Assembly: GCA_964017125.1 (NCBI GenBank)
Contig: OZ024912.1
Span: 80,596,649 to 80,660,648, forward strand
Direction: 5' to 3'
Length of the DNA stretch: 64,000 nt
From: Flabesymbios commensalis
Taxonomy: Eukaryota; Annelida; Polychaeta; Terebellida; Flabelligeridae
The notes below the pieces were generated by a model. That model was not told where the DNA came from. It made no database searches and saw only the letters and a program-made list of their open reading frames with translations. Of this stretch, positions 11,344 to 22,253 are shown piece by piece (positions within the stretch are counted from its first letter, which is position 1; every line of letters begins with the position of its first letter). Made by a program: the position numbers and the translations under genes.

Positions 11344-11585
11344 TAATTCATGTATTAACCCTCTGAGGACTAGACTATATCATTTCCCCTATGTCAACCT
11401 TTTCATGGCTAGAGTATAATATGTCTGATGTATTAACCTTCTAGTGGCTAGAGCATCACATGCCTCATTTATTAACCTTTGGAGGGCTAGATTTTCATAT
11501 GTCTCATATATTAACCTTTCTATAGCTAGAGGTCTTCTTTATTATCCCTTTGGGTGCTACAGTATCACAGATCTTACGTGTCCAG
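11344..11585. repeat. Degenerate 39-bp repeat, module 1b
   Basis: Copy of 6537-6775. One unit reads TTTATTAACC in place of TTGATCAACC. Confidence 0.63.
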
Positions 11586-11621
11586 CTACTCTAGCTAATT
11601 AATGGCGCGCACTAAATAATT

Positions 11622-11657
11622 CAAATAATTAATTGGTGCGCACCAATTAATTATTTG
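11622..11657. repeat. Perfect 36-bp palindrome, module 1b
   Basis: Identical 36-bp palindrome, although neighbouring bases differ (GCGCACTAAAT, GCGCATCC). Confidence 0.93.
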
Positions 11658-11746
11658 TTGCGCATCCAGTTGTACACTGAAAGTATTTAATTGGTTCGCA
11701 CCAAATAAGTTGATGCATGCGACAATTGATACTCCAGCCATCAGAA

Positions 11747-12016
11747 AATCAAATTAATCATGCTTCAGGCCACCTTTGTGCACATATAAGCTAAACTGGG
11801 CAAGGAGAACCTCCTGAGGATGGTGAGATGATTGAGATAACACTGTCCTCCAGACACAGGATTCCAAATTCGAGCCCTGGCGGTCTGAGACAGAGCACGA
11901 TACCTCTCGGTCACGGAGGCACCCCACAATACTGACTTTCGTACGTGGATGGGGAAGAAAGATTTTGTTGTTTCTTTCAGACTGCCGAGACCGGGAACCA
12001 AACCCCGAACTCCGGC
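11747..12016 (-). mobile_element. Dimeric tRNA-derived SINE, 5'-truncated (module 1b)
   Basis: Positional copy of 6938-7207 with several percent divergence, more than the copy in amplicon 2 (28,770) shows. Its head is truncated at the same place. Confidence 0.73.
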
Positions 12017-12340
12017 TTAAATTCTAATTCAGAGCGGGAGCTCCTGGACTTATATAGTCTTGGTTTACTGACATATCACGACCAAAATGAAAAGTATTAA
12101 AATGTGGTGGAAACCAGAACCAGAAGTAAAGGGTTTCGGGTAAACTTTTAGAAAAAAATTGGTTGTTTTTAGTCTTCTTCAGACAACTTTAAAAATGTAT
12201 ATAGATTTAATCTAGAGATGGTAAGCTTCAAGTTGAAACCAATTATTTCTACTATTTTAAAATATTTTCACTAAAAGATACACGAAAACAATATTTCTCA
12301 GGGAAATCAGCCCACATACTACACCACTCCAGGATCCATT

Positions 12341-13027
12341 TAAAGTGAATTATGAAAGATAAACTAAAAAGATATCTACAATTAAAATCTAGAAACACGA
12401 ACAAAAATAAAATACTTTATGAATACATGTTTATAAACTCTTTATGTACAATATTATTATATTATAGATAGATTACAAGTAATATAGATATATTACAAAT
12501 ACAGAAAAATATCACGAAACGTTAGAATAGTAATAATGGGGTTAATTAAATTGAGAATTATAAATTTAAAGACTGCAGTTTCAAGTATTTACTGACATAT
12601 AATAACTCTTCTGACATGTATTATTATAAATTGCAAATGTATTTATCGTTCAAAACATAACATCGGAAAAAATCAATGTATATCTGTTTCGTTCGACTTA
12701 ATATAACCAAAATAAATTTATGTATCACATTCAGAGAAAACATTATTTACCATTCACGTATGAAAGTCAGGTAGTTGCAGACATTCTATAGAATGACATT
12801 AATATACCAATAATTACAAGCTGATATAACAATTAAATAAACCATATATATCTGATCTCACTTATGAAAACTAAAGTCATAAGTGATATTGTACATACAA
12901 CAAAGTGTGTTTGATATGGTAATTCACAAATTAAACACTTAAATTAATCATTTTGCCATTTCCACCAAATTAAAGTTGATTGTAGTAAACATACAGATGA
13001 CACACACATCATAATCGTATTCTACAT
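12341..13027. other. 3' flank of zinc-finger gene, copy 1
   Basis: AT-rich sequence downstream of the minus-strand stop codon at 13028. It probably holds the 3' UTR. TTTATT, the complement of AATAAA, occurs at 12831-12836, about 190 bp past the stop. No other gene is visible. Relative to 29,371-30,081 it has several small insertions, deletions and substitutions, so it is more diverged than the rest of the amplicon. Confidence 0.5.
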
Positions 13028-14464
13028 TCACCACGATTTACAATCTGTTTGATTACGTTCATGTTTCTTTAAATCTCTAGAATATGTGAATTGTTTGTGG
13101 CATGTTTTACATTCATAGGGTTTCTCTCTAGCGTGAATTCGTTTATGTGCGTAAAGATTGCTTACATGCGTGAATCGCTTTTGACATGTTTCACATTCAT
13201 AAGCCTTAACACCAGTGTGAAGTCGTTTATGTACTTTTAGACTGCTTTTCTGTGTGAACCGCTTATGACATGTTTCACATTCATAAGGTTTAACCCCAGT
13301 GTGAATCCATGCATGCACCTTTAGATCGTTCGATCGTATGAATTGTTTATGACATGTTTCACATTCATAAGGTTTAACATCAGTGTGAAGTCGTTTATGT
13401 TCGTTTAGACCGCCTTTCTGTGTGAACCGTTTATGACATGTTTCACATACGTAAGGCTTAACACCATTATGAATCCGCGCATGCACCTTTAGATTTTTCG
13501 ATAGTGTGAACTGTTTATGGCATGTTTTACATTCATAAGGTTTAACATCAGTGTGAAGTCTTTTATGGACGTCTAGATTACCTTTAGATGTGAACCGTTC
13601 ATTACATGTTTCACAGTCAAAAGGTTTAACCCCAGTATGAATCCATGCATGCACCTTTAGATCTCTCGACCGTATGAATTGTTTATAGCATTTTTCACAT
13701 TCATAACGTTTATCACCAGTGTGAAGTCGTTTATGTTCGCGTAGACTGCTTTTCTGTGTGAACCGTTCATGACATGTTTCACATTCATAAGGCTTAACAC
13801 CAGTATGAACCCATGCATGCACCTTTAGATTCCTTGGTTGTTTGAATTGTTTATGACATATTTCACATTCATAGGGTTTCACAGCAGCGTGAATTCGCTC
13901 ATGGATTTTTAAATGACATGACTGCTTGAACTGTTCTTGACATATTCCACATTTATAATCTTTAACACCATCATGCATCCGTTCATTATGTCTCTTAAGA
14001 TCTGAGGGACGCGTGAACTGTTTTGGACAAGATCCACATGTATAAGGCTTTACTCCAGTGTGAGTAAATGTATGAACTTTTAGATTCCATCTCTTGGAAA
14101 AGCTTTTTGGACACAAAATACACATATAGGGCTTATCACCAGAGTGAGTGAGTGTATGTAGATTCAGCTGATATTTTTTAGAAAAGTTTTTTGGACATAA
14201 ATCACACTTATGAGGCTTATCAGCTGTAATACCTGGATCTTCACGTGTATCACATACAACTGATGAGTTGGTGCACATTTCACCTTGAAACTTGTCAGTC
14301 ATTGAAATCCCTATTTTCATACTCCATAAATCATATTTTTCATTTGCATCATTGAGATAAACAAGGCTGCCAGTCTTTATATTATCTAAGATGAAGTCAT
14401 ACTTGGCGGCCATCAAGAATGAATGACATGGTTCTATGTCTCCTGTTACTTCGGCATGAGTCAT
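13028..14464 (-). CDS. 14-finger C2H2 zinc-finger protein, paralogue 1
   Basis: The intact 478-codon frame encodes a probable nuclear, sequence-specific DNA-binding protein. Residues 1-84 are a finger-free N-terminus with no domain I recognise. Fingers 1-14 run from about residue 85 to 477 at 28-residue spacing, each C-x2-C-x12-H-x3/4-H, with TGVKPYEC-type linkers. Fingers 5-12 alternate between a KQF...LKVHAWIH type and a RFT...HKRLH type, a two-finger unit amplified in tandem. The last finger ends H-x3-Q (residue 472) in place of His and may not fold normally. The first ATG has A at -3, and a second in-frame ATG lies at codon 18. No KRAB, SCAN or BTB domain is visible. It is 95% identical to the gene at 30,082-31,518. 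Upstream exons cannot be excluded. Confidence 0.9.
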   Translation of the reverse strand: MTHAEVTGDIEPCHSFLMAAKYDFILDNIKTGSLVYLNDANEKYDLWSMKIGISMTDKFQGEMCTNSSVVCDTREDPGITADKPHKCDLCPKNFSKKYQLNLHTLTHSGDKPYMCILCPKSFSKRWNLKVHTFTHTGVKPYTCGSCPKQFTRPSDLKRHNERMHDGVKDYKCGICQEQFKQSCHLKIHERIHAAVKPYECEICHKQFKQPRNLKVHAWVHTGVKPYECETCHERFTQKSSLREHKRLHTGDKRYECEKCYKQFIRSRDLKVHAWIHTGVKPFDCETCNERFTSKGNLDVHKRLHTDVKPYECKTCHKQFTLSKNLKVHARIHNGVKPYVCETCHKRFTQKGGLNEHKRLHTDVKPYECETCHKQFIRSNDLKVHAWIHTGVKPYECETCHKRFTQKSSLKVHKRLHTGVKAYECETCQKRFTHVSNLYAHKRIHAREKPYECKTCHKQFTYSRDLKKHERNQTDCKSW

Positions 14465-15085
14465 GATGTAAACTTGTTATCATGTGGAAAAATTCAAGAT
14501 TTTAAATCCATTTTTTTTCGCTCACCAAGTATTTTTAATTGTTGTTTCAAAGGTGATCAGAATAAATACACAGATGATCACAAAATATTGTTTGTTAAAC
14601 ACCAACTATATCATATTAATATATTGGTAGCATTGTTGCATCTACATTTAATAATGTGATTAAATGTATCAGCTTCTTCAACTCGACCAGCAGAGGTATA
14701 TAAACCTGCAAAGAAATTGGATGTACATTAATAGCTTGCCATGTTTGAGGTATAGATGAGCGTATACATACGAATAGGCATAGTTATCACGGTTTATACG
14801 TGTGTACACTGGTTTCAAACCTAACTCGGCGAGGTCACCATTAACGTGATCACCTAAGGAAATTGAGAATGTATATGGGACTTTTGGCAAACCTGTAATA
14901 ATAACTAGTTCTTCGAGTGATTACTGTTTGACTGCGTGATTCGAATCTGAAACTCGTGCCACAAGTTACCGCAACCCTGGAAATTTGTGTTTTTAGAAAA
15001 GTTTAGTCGGTGTTTGAAAGTACATTTCAAATTTTCCCTCTATTTTATCAAGTAATATATACCAGTATATTATTATTTGCATTAA
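14465..15085. other. 5' flank of zinc-finger gene, copy 1
   Basis: Upstream of the minus-strand gene, expected to hold its promoter or 5' exons. On the minus strand a TTATTATTACAG followed by an open stretch (about 14,780-14,893; LPKVPYTF...GLKPVYTRINRD) looks like a possible exon with a GTATGT donor near 14,776. No TATA box or other element can be supported. Confidence 0.45.
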
Positions 15086-15270
15086 TAGATTTTGTTAAGC
15101 CTTTACTCGCCAAGTTATCTAATCTAAATCTTCACCCACTGGAAATACTCTTGAAATTACAGTCATATCTGTTATTTAACGTTGTTTGTTAAGCCTTTAC
15201 CTAACAAGTTATCTAATTTAAATCTTCACCCGCTTGAAATCCTCTTGAAATTACAGTCATTCCTGTTTAA
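15086..15270. repeat. About 100-bp tandem repeat, two units
   Basis: Two units with TTTGTTAAGCCTTTAC, CAAGTTATCTAAT, AAATCTTCACCC and CTTGAAATTACAGTCAT in the same order. The second unit is shorter. In copy 2 the array has more units and hosts the TTAA element. Confidence 0.85.
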
Positions 15271-15395
15271 TTTGAGACCAAATATTTGGAAATCGTGATG
15301 TTTAAGCACATTTCGTTCTCAATAACAGTGATGTATTCGCGTAATAAGACCACTATGGTCATACTTAGCGGTTAACCCTTTCAGCGCGGGGACAG
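15265..15395. repeat. Dispersed repeat at the amplicon unit end
   Basis: The block from GTTTAATTTGAGACCAAATA through CATTTCGTTCTC, AACAGTGATGTATTCG and CTTAGCGGTTAACCCTTTCAGCG recurs in diverged form at 54,447-54,598 and as the copy 2 equivalent at 33,695-33,829. It ends in the CAGCGCGGGGAC hairpin family. Confidence 0.65.
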
Positions 15396-16316
15396 TCTCT
15401 ATACGTCAAAATCTGACATATGTAGGCTATATACAAACAATACACAAATATTGCATAGATATATGCACACATATATAGTCAAATATATGCACAAATATAT
15501 ATTCACACAATAAACAACTATGATGTGACTTTTTAAATATATTATAATCAAACAATAGACTGCACGAAAGCTGTACAAGTGTTAAAATAATAATTCATTG
15601 GATGATAACCTGCAGGAATGATAAGGTTAATGCGTGGTAAGTCGGAAAAAAAACCTGTGTACAGTCCGAAAATATATCAATTTAATGTTTGACCTTGGGC
15701 GGCCATCTTAGATGGCATGCAGTCATCTCGATTATTGCCCACACTGCAATGTCTAAAGGGTCATTTTGGACCACACCACTAGACCGGGCATACCAGAAAA
15801 TACTATTAATAGACACCAAAATCGCAAACCGGCTCATATTTAGTCCAATAGATATATCAATTTATTGTTTGACCTTGATAAAATGACGGTGTGACAGACC
15901 ATAAGCATGATAAGAAAGTAGAAACTGTCCTTTTTCAAAAACAGGTTAGTAAACAGTATGCTAACTTCCTGCGTTTTGAGCTACGCTCCATTTTTGGTAA
16001 AAAGGTAATTGTGCCCAGATCTCCCTGAATAATATTACACCCATTCTCAAAAAAGACACAAGTTATTCTCACCCCCTGTATCCATCCGAAAATCTCACAA
16101 CACAGTTATACCTCATATCACGCACGAAGAAAACAATGTCTACTTGCAAATTTTCCACACAATTACAACATACCTGTATTTTTTAATTCACCAGAAGCGG
16201 AAACAACTGCGTAAACATGGTAAAGCAGTAATTTATCGTACAAAAAACAGACACATAAAATGGGGAAAATTTGTTTATTAAAATTAAACATCAAATTAAA
16301 CGACTACAAATAAAAA

Positions 16317-16370
16317 GGGCTTCACTTCAAATGTTGTTAATGTAAACGTGGTTGTAACAGAGTGAAGCCC
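16317..16370. repeat. GGGCTTCACT hairpin near left end of element A
   Basis: GGGCTTCACT and its exact complement AGTGAAGCCC are separated by 34 bp. An identical copy lies in element B at 17187-17240. It is the clearest secondary structure near the element end and could be a recognition structure. Confidence 0.8.
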
Positions 16371-16426
16371 TAAGACCAAAAATAGGTATAAATTTACTTG
16401 ACAGTCAGTTAACAGGATTAACCAGT

Positions 16427-16582
16427 GAATATTTATACATGTCTCTAATTGATCTAATCTACTATGAATATTTATACATGTCTCAAATTGATCAAATCTA
16501 CTAGGACTATTTATACATGTCTCTGATTGATCTAATCTACTATGAATATTTATACATGTCTCTGATTGATCTAATCTACTAT
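16427..16582. repeat. 39-bp subterminal repeat, four units (element A)
   Basis: Four direct 39-bp units built on GAATATTTATACATGTCTC and TTGATCTAATCTACTA. Iterated subterminal repeats are typical of transposase or recombinase binding regions in other elements. That role here is inference. Confidence 0.88.
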
Positions 16583-17296
16583 TTAAATGTGAACTTTGAC
16601 TCTTGTATCATTACAAACAAATTAGATAATATCAACCAAACTATCAATAACAATCTAGTAATTGTTCACACAAAACCAAACCTATCAATAACAATCTACT
16701 AATTGTTCACATTAATATATTAATGAACATTGACTCTTGTATCATTACATACAAATTACATAATATTGACAAAATCTATCAATAACATTATTAAACAAGA
16801 TTATCTGTTGTTGAGGAGGGTATGAAAACGGTCAGAAGAAAAAAGAACAAAAAACTTGCAGCGGATGGAAGCGGGAGGAGGTGGGATTTTCTTGATAGAC
16901 ATAGAATCTGCTATAAAATTTATATTTCTTTCGGATTAATTTTTGGTTTGAACCACTCTCAAGATTTCATTGCTAAAAGAGACTGTTACAAACAAATCGA
17001 GATCCGAACAAACCACGAATTACATAGCTTGGGATTCGCCTAAGATTAATAATCTATTTTGTGTCCGATAAAAAGAGCTTTCATTTTACGAAAACTCTGT
17101 ATTTATCGTACAAAAAACAGACACATAAAATGGGGAAAATTTGTTTATTAAAATTAAACATCAAATTAAACGACTACAAATAAAAAGGGCTTCACTTCAA
17201 ATGTTGTTAATGTAAACGTGGTTGTAACAGAGTGAAGCCCTAAGACCAAAAATAGGTATAAATTTACTTGACAGTCAGTTAACAGGATTAACCAGT

Positions 17297-17452
17297 GAAT
17301 ATTTATACATGTCTCTAATTGATCTAATCTACTATGAATATTTATACATGTCTCAAATTGATCAAATCTACTAGGACTATTTATACATGTCTCTGATTGA
17401 TCTAATCTACTATGAATATTTATACATGTCTCTGATTGATCTAATCTACTAT
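17297..17452. repeat. 39-bp subterminal repeat, four units (element B)
   Basis: The same four units, identical to those in element A. Confidence 0.88.
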
Positions 17453-18378
17453 TTAAATGTGAACTTTGACTCTTGTATCATTACAAACAAATTAGATAAT
17501 ATCAACCAAACTATCAATAACAATCTAGTAATTGTTCACACAAAACCAAACCTATCAATAACAATCTACTAATTGTTCACATTAATATATTAATGAACAT
17601 TGACTCTTGTATCATTACATACAAATTACATAATATTGACAAAATCTATCAATAACATTATTAAACAAGATTATCTGTTGTTGAGGAGGGTATGAAAACG
17701 GCACACAGACACAAAGTGTCTGACCCCCACAACACAAACTTACGAATGCATCGTAAGAGCACATATGAATTCCAACCTCTCATCTGTCTAATCCACCATT
17801 ACTTGCGGCATCAGAAACAACACTAATTCTAAATAGTGAAGTGCTTGTAGTCTGAAATTTAGTTTTTAAAATGAAATTAGGATGTCTACAGAAGTGAAAC
17901 TTGAAATTTACATGTAATGAATAGATAACCAAATAATTAAAATTTCCAAATGTAGATAATAAGGGACACATTATCATAAGATCTACTGTATTTATAATTC
18001 CTGAAGCAAGTCTGAGTAGTGTTTTGACTGGCTGGATTTATATGTCAGTGGAATTTTATTTTCTGTAAGTGTAAAATCTGACCACAGAAATATAGACCTC
18101 ATTTTGAGTCGGCCTAGGTATTGCAGACACACTTTGAAAACATAAGAAGACCACAAAACATAGATTTAGAGGGATTTGAAGCAAATTAGGAACATGAGGA
18201 AATGGTCCACATCTTGAGTATTGCTGTATTCACTAAAAATGTTGTTTACATATACATTCAAAAGCAAGATAGTAATAATTTCTAATAATAAAAATAATAT
18301 TTCTTAAAAAGCAAAATTTTAGCTTTTTCTTCTCTGCTACGGGAGAAGAAAAAGGACATAAATCATTCACATTCAAAG

Positions 18379-19155
18379 TAATTCCACCTGTAAGAATGAG
18401 CTTGTGGATATTGTATCAAAAACCGACTGGCCGAAATCGAGTTGGCAAATCACTCCCCATCATGTTTTCCATTGTTAGAACAGCTGGCGCAATTCCTGCC
18501 GAACTAACAAATGGAAAATCATATATTTGGTTCTTCACAAAGTTTATTGCATCTGGCGCAAGTCCGGATGCATCCTGCCCATCCTTGCTAGTACTGATTT
18601 CAGCAGCTGGCGCAAATCCTGATGCTAGAATAAACTAATTCCACCTGAAAGAATGAGCTTGTGGATATTGTATCAAAAACCGACTGGCCGAAATCGGGTT
18701 GGCAATTCACTCCCCATCATGTTTTCCCTTGTTAGAACAGCTGGCGCAAGTCCTGCCGAACTAACAAATGGAAAATCATATGTTTGGTTCTTCACAAAGT
18801 TTATTGCATCTGGCGCAAGTCCGGATGCATCCTGCTCATCCTTGCTAGCACTGATTTCAGCAGCTGGCGCAAATCCTGATGCTAGATTAAACTAATTCGA
18901 CCTGTAAGAATGAGCTTGTAAAGCTTGTAAATATTGGATCAAAAACCAACTGGCCCAAATCCAGTTGGCAAATCACTCCCCATCATGTTTGTTATAGTTA
19001 GAACAGCTGGCGCAAGTCCTGCCGAACTAACAAATGAATAATCATATGTTTGGTTCTTCATGAAGTTCATTGCATCTGGCGCAAGTCCGGATGCATCCTG
19101 TCTATCATTACTAGCACTGATTTCAGCAGCTGGCGCAAGTCCTGATGCTAGATTA
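18379..19155. repeat. 257-bp tandem repeat, three units, inside element B
   Basis: Units start at 18379, 18636 and 18893. Each contains the 13-mer CTGGCGCAAGTCC, or a close variant, three times. The first two units are nearly identical and the third is more diverged. On the minus strand each unit is open for about 76-80 codons with a repeated SAGLAP/ASGLAPDA motif, then stops at the same TGA. The plus strand is also open over each unit. Without splice signals or a start context I do not call a gene. Confidence 0.88.
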
Positions 19156-19466
19156 ATCAAGCTAGACATAGAGCATCATGTAGTTGGCGTATAAAGCATG
19201 CAATAATTACTGCGGCCTGTAACAACTGGCCAAGTCTTGTTGTAACTGACCTTGTATTTATTGACTAATAATATGTTCTTGCAGTAGTTTAATTGAATAA
19301 TTATATTGCTTTTACCTTAGTCCTACACTTGGATACTCTTCCGAATTATATCAATTTACAAATTATTTATTATTTATATATATATATATATATAAGTAAG
19401 AATGATGAAAGATTTAATTCTTGTGGCCATTATTATTTAAATTCAAAGCAGCTGGATCACTAAGCT

Positions 19467-20860
19467 TTACAAAACAAACACAAAGAAGAAAACTTAAGAC
19501 CCATAGGATCGTAGGATCCACTTGAAACCTAAGGTCACTTTGGCAAAGCCAGAGAATGGCCTACAGGAAAACCAGCCCCTGGGATTATTCCCAAGTCATC
19601 ACAAATTGGCATAATTGCATTAATTATATAAAATGAAATCAAGAGATTATCAACTATATCTCTTCTCATTAATTTAAATTATTACTGATGAGAACGTTAA
19701 ATCTTAACTTCCTAACATGAATTATTTTCAAATATCCTTATGAGCACTAATATTGTATATTTTAATTTGAGATTAAAAGTAGCTGGTATGTATGCTTCAA
19801 TCATTGACCAAAAGTAACAAAAAAAGAAAACTCCAATCAAAGAGGAAAGGTGCCAAGAACATAATTTTGACAAAGACCTATCTGAAACCAAAAGCTGTAC
19901 TGGCGAGGCCAGAAAATAGCCCACAAGAAACAAATCCTGACAGGAATCAGTGGGTCCACCACAAATTGGCATCAGCCAATGTGATTATCGCCTCCAGAGT
20001 TTATCAATTCTTGCTAAATCAAATCATAGAAACAGCAATTGCTCCTCTTATTTATTTACATTATTTGTATTTTTTTTCCCCTACAAATCACACGATAAAA
20101 TGTACCCAAAAAATTTAAGTAACAAAGATGAAACTCCAAAAAATGAGGAAAAAGGCCAAAAACATATGTTCCTGACAACAAGACCTATCTGAAACCCCAT
20201 AAGGCCGCAGTGGCAATGCCAAAGAATGGCCCACAGGAAAAACAGTTCCTGAAAGGAATCAGTGAGTCAACCACAAATTGGCATAAATGCATAAAAGCAG
20301 CCAAAGTGGTTATCGCCTCCAGAGTTAATCAATCTTTGTTAAACAAATTCTCTGAGACAATTATCATTGATTTATAAAATTAATATTGTCTATTGCATTA
20401 AAGTGAGCGCCATCACAAATGTTTACTCAGCGAATCACAACAAGAATCAATCTTCTTAACAAGATAATTTATAAAGTTGACCAAGCAAATCACACGATAA
20501 AATGTACCCAAAAAAATTTAAGTAACAAAGATGAAACTCCCAACCATGAGGAAAAAGGGCCAAAAACATATGTTCCTGACAACAAGACCTATCTGAAACC
20601 CCATAAGGCCGCAGTGGCAATGCCAGAGAATGGCCCACAGGAAAAACAGTTCCTGAAAGGAATCAGTGAGTCAACCACAAACTAGCATAAATGCATAAAA
20701 GCAGCCAAAGTGGTTATCGCCTCAAGTGTTAATCAATCTTTGTTAAACAAATTTTCTGACACAATTATCGTTGATTTATAAAATAAATATTGCCTATAGC
20801 ATTAAAGTGAACGCCATCTCAAATGTTTACTCAGCGAATCACAACAAGTTAACATATTAC
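19467..20860. repeat. Diverged tandem repeat of about 330-400 bp, four units, inside element B
   Basis: Four blocks begin near 19467, 19806, 20117 and 20520. The last two are about 403 bp apart and highly similar. The others are recognisable by shared words: AAGTAACAAA, ACCTATCTGAAACC, GGCCACAGGAA-like stretches, CCACAAATTGGCAT, GTGATTATCGCCTCCAGAGT. In translation the plus strand keeps TYLKP and VIASRV in register across units, but stops interrupt every unit. It is a decayed repeat whose original coding status is unclear. Confidence 0.75.
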
Positions 20861-22253
20861 TTTTTCAACTGAATGAAACCAAAATTTGTATGTGACAAAG
20901 ATGAAACATTTTCCATCCCCCTTGACATATTAAAAGTTATCCAAATTCGGATGCAAAAATACAAATGATTTTTTTTTTTTGTTATGTCATTCCGCAAATG
21001 TTTGATAAATGAGGAACCGACCGGTGTTACTCTGCAGTTATAAGAGTTCTTGTTTTATGCTCAATTTGTTAAATTTGATAATTTAATAACAACAGAAATT
21101 AACGATTGAAACGAAAATTGAGTGAACGATAATGTAAGGTTTTGAGACAGACTAGACCACATGAAAAGCCAACAATGTCAATGTGACAAAGATAAGGGTC
21201 ATAATCCAAATCATTGGTCAGACAGATTCAATAATAACCTGGCAAAGCTATTATCAAATATATACACAAACTATTAAAATTATTTGTAACATAAATTTCC
21301 TTTATAGAATCTTATAGTCATATAAAATAAAGTATAGACAGCTAAAAATTTTAAATGTGCAATTGGTTATCGACCCAATAAGTTCATCGATTCTTGTTAT
21401 TTTAAATCAAATTTCAGAAACAACTATCACCACTCTCATTGATTTAAATTAAATCAAAATCATATGGTCATTGTGCTTTTAACTTAATTTAAAGTTAACA
21501 CTAGCGCTTAAATTCCTAAGATTGTATATTTTTTAGTCTACATTTTATTGAAATCATGAAAGAACAGTCCAAACCAAATTCAATCCAGATTAATTTTGTA
21601 TTATGAATTTGTCACTCCAAAAATATGTCACTGTCAATGACTGGAAGTGCTGCCGACTATTACACTAATAATGACGCTGCAACCAGTCTAATGGTAGACT
21701 AATCTACATCGTATATTTTAATATTTTAATTTTTGATTTCATGAAATGAAACAAAAAGCGATTAGACTAGGCCTATATACGTTTTAGTAAAAAGCTACAA
21801 TTTTTTAATGTGCAATGTCTAGAATTAGACTATTAGACTTAGAAATAATTAGACCAAAGTCTAGTCCTAGCCCTGGCCTACTGCGGCTAGGCCAGGAGCC
21901 TGTGCCTGGCAATAATAGAATATAGTCTATAGAGTATACTAACAGTAACAGTTAAGAGTAACAGTTAGAGCTGAGTCTAGACTATAAATAGACTCGAGTA
22001 ACTTTGACATTTAATTAATACGGAGTGGCTAATCGTACGGATAATGCTATTATTAATAGTTTCCAAAAACACGAATTTAACGTGAGCGATAATATAAGAA
22101 TTTTTGAAGTTGACCATGTGACTGGACCGATGTCGGCGATGATCAATCGAAGTCAATCTAAAAAACCACTGACACATGGTTGAAAATATTAAAAAACAAT
22201 GCGAAACTATATCTAACATATAAAAGAACTATTGAAACGTATTTTAAATACAA
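20861..22253. other. AT-rich interior of element B with no recognised content
   Basis: Contains many TAGACT/AGTCTA words (21,830-21,990) and a weakly repeated GTGAACGATAATGTAAG / GTGAGCGATAATATAAG pair (21,123 and 22,082). I see no domain, RNA gene or known element. Confidence 0.5.

Larger units (their letters stand above)
3395..12340. repeat. Internal tandem duplication of the satellite module in copy 1
   Basis: Two direct modules, 3395-7546 and 7547-12340, each run from the end of the second MITE (CAATGGGACTGGCATT) through satellite, spacer, VNTR, hairpins, palindrome and SINE remnant to GGATCCATTT. At the junction near 7544-7547 the end of one module (ATCCATTT) joins CAATGGG with a few bases of shared T. 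This looks like microhomology-mediated or unequal exchange. The modules differ mainly in satellite length (about 34 against 50 units) and VNTR number (7 against 4). The right part of the first module (about 6940-7546) resembles copy 2 more than it resembles the second module. Confidence 0.88.
1..15395. repeat. Tandem amplicon, copy 1
   Basis: This is the first of three direct copies of a large segment. The opening bases (TCTCTATACGTCAAAATC) recur at 15396 and 33830, and the order of landmarks is the same: patchwork repeats, foldbacks, MITE pair, satellite, VNTR, palindrome, SINE remnant, zinc-finger gene. Copy 1 carries the satellite module twice in tandem. It lacks the two insertions found in copy 2. 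The window starts inside the array, so the true left edge is not visible. Noncoding parts match copy 2 almost base for base by eye, which suggests recent duplication or ongoing exchange. Confidence 0.93.
16237..17106. mobile_element. ATTTAT-flanked element A, 870-bp internally deleted copy
   Basis: Begins CGTACAAAAAACAGACAC and ends TTACGAAAACTCTGT plus ATTTAT. Its first 595 bp equal the first 595 bp of element B, and its last 222 bp equal the last 222 bp of B. Between them lie 53 bp found nowhere else in the window. It sits head to tail with B, with one ATTTAT at each junction (16231-16236, 17101-17106). No long open frame is present and the ends are not convincing inverted repeats, so the class is unknown. 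The arrangement resembles tyrosine-recombinase elements or a recombined pair of ordinary insertions. Confidence 0.72.

Noticed and set aside
14423-14659. Plus-strand frames overlapping the start of the zinc-finger gene (also 31,477-31,756)
   Set aside because: Opposite-strand frames partly shadowing the real gene and its 5' flank. No domain.
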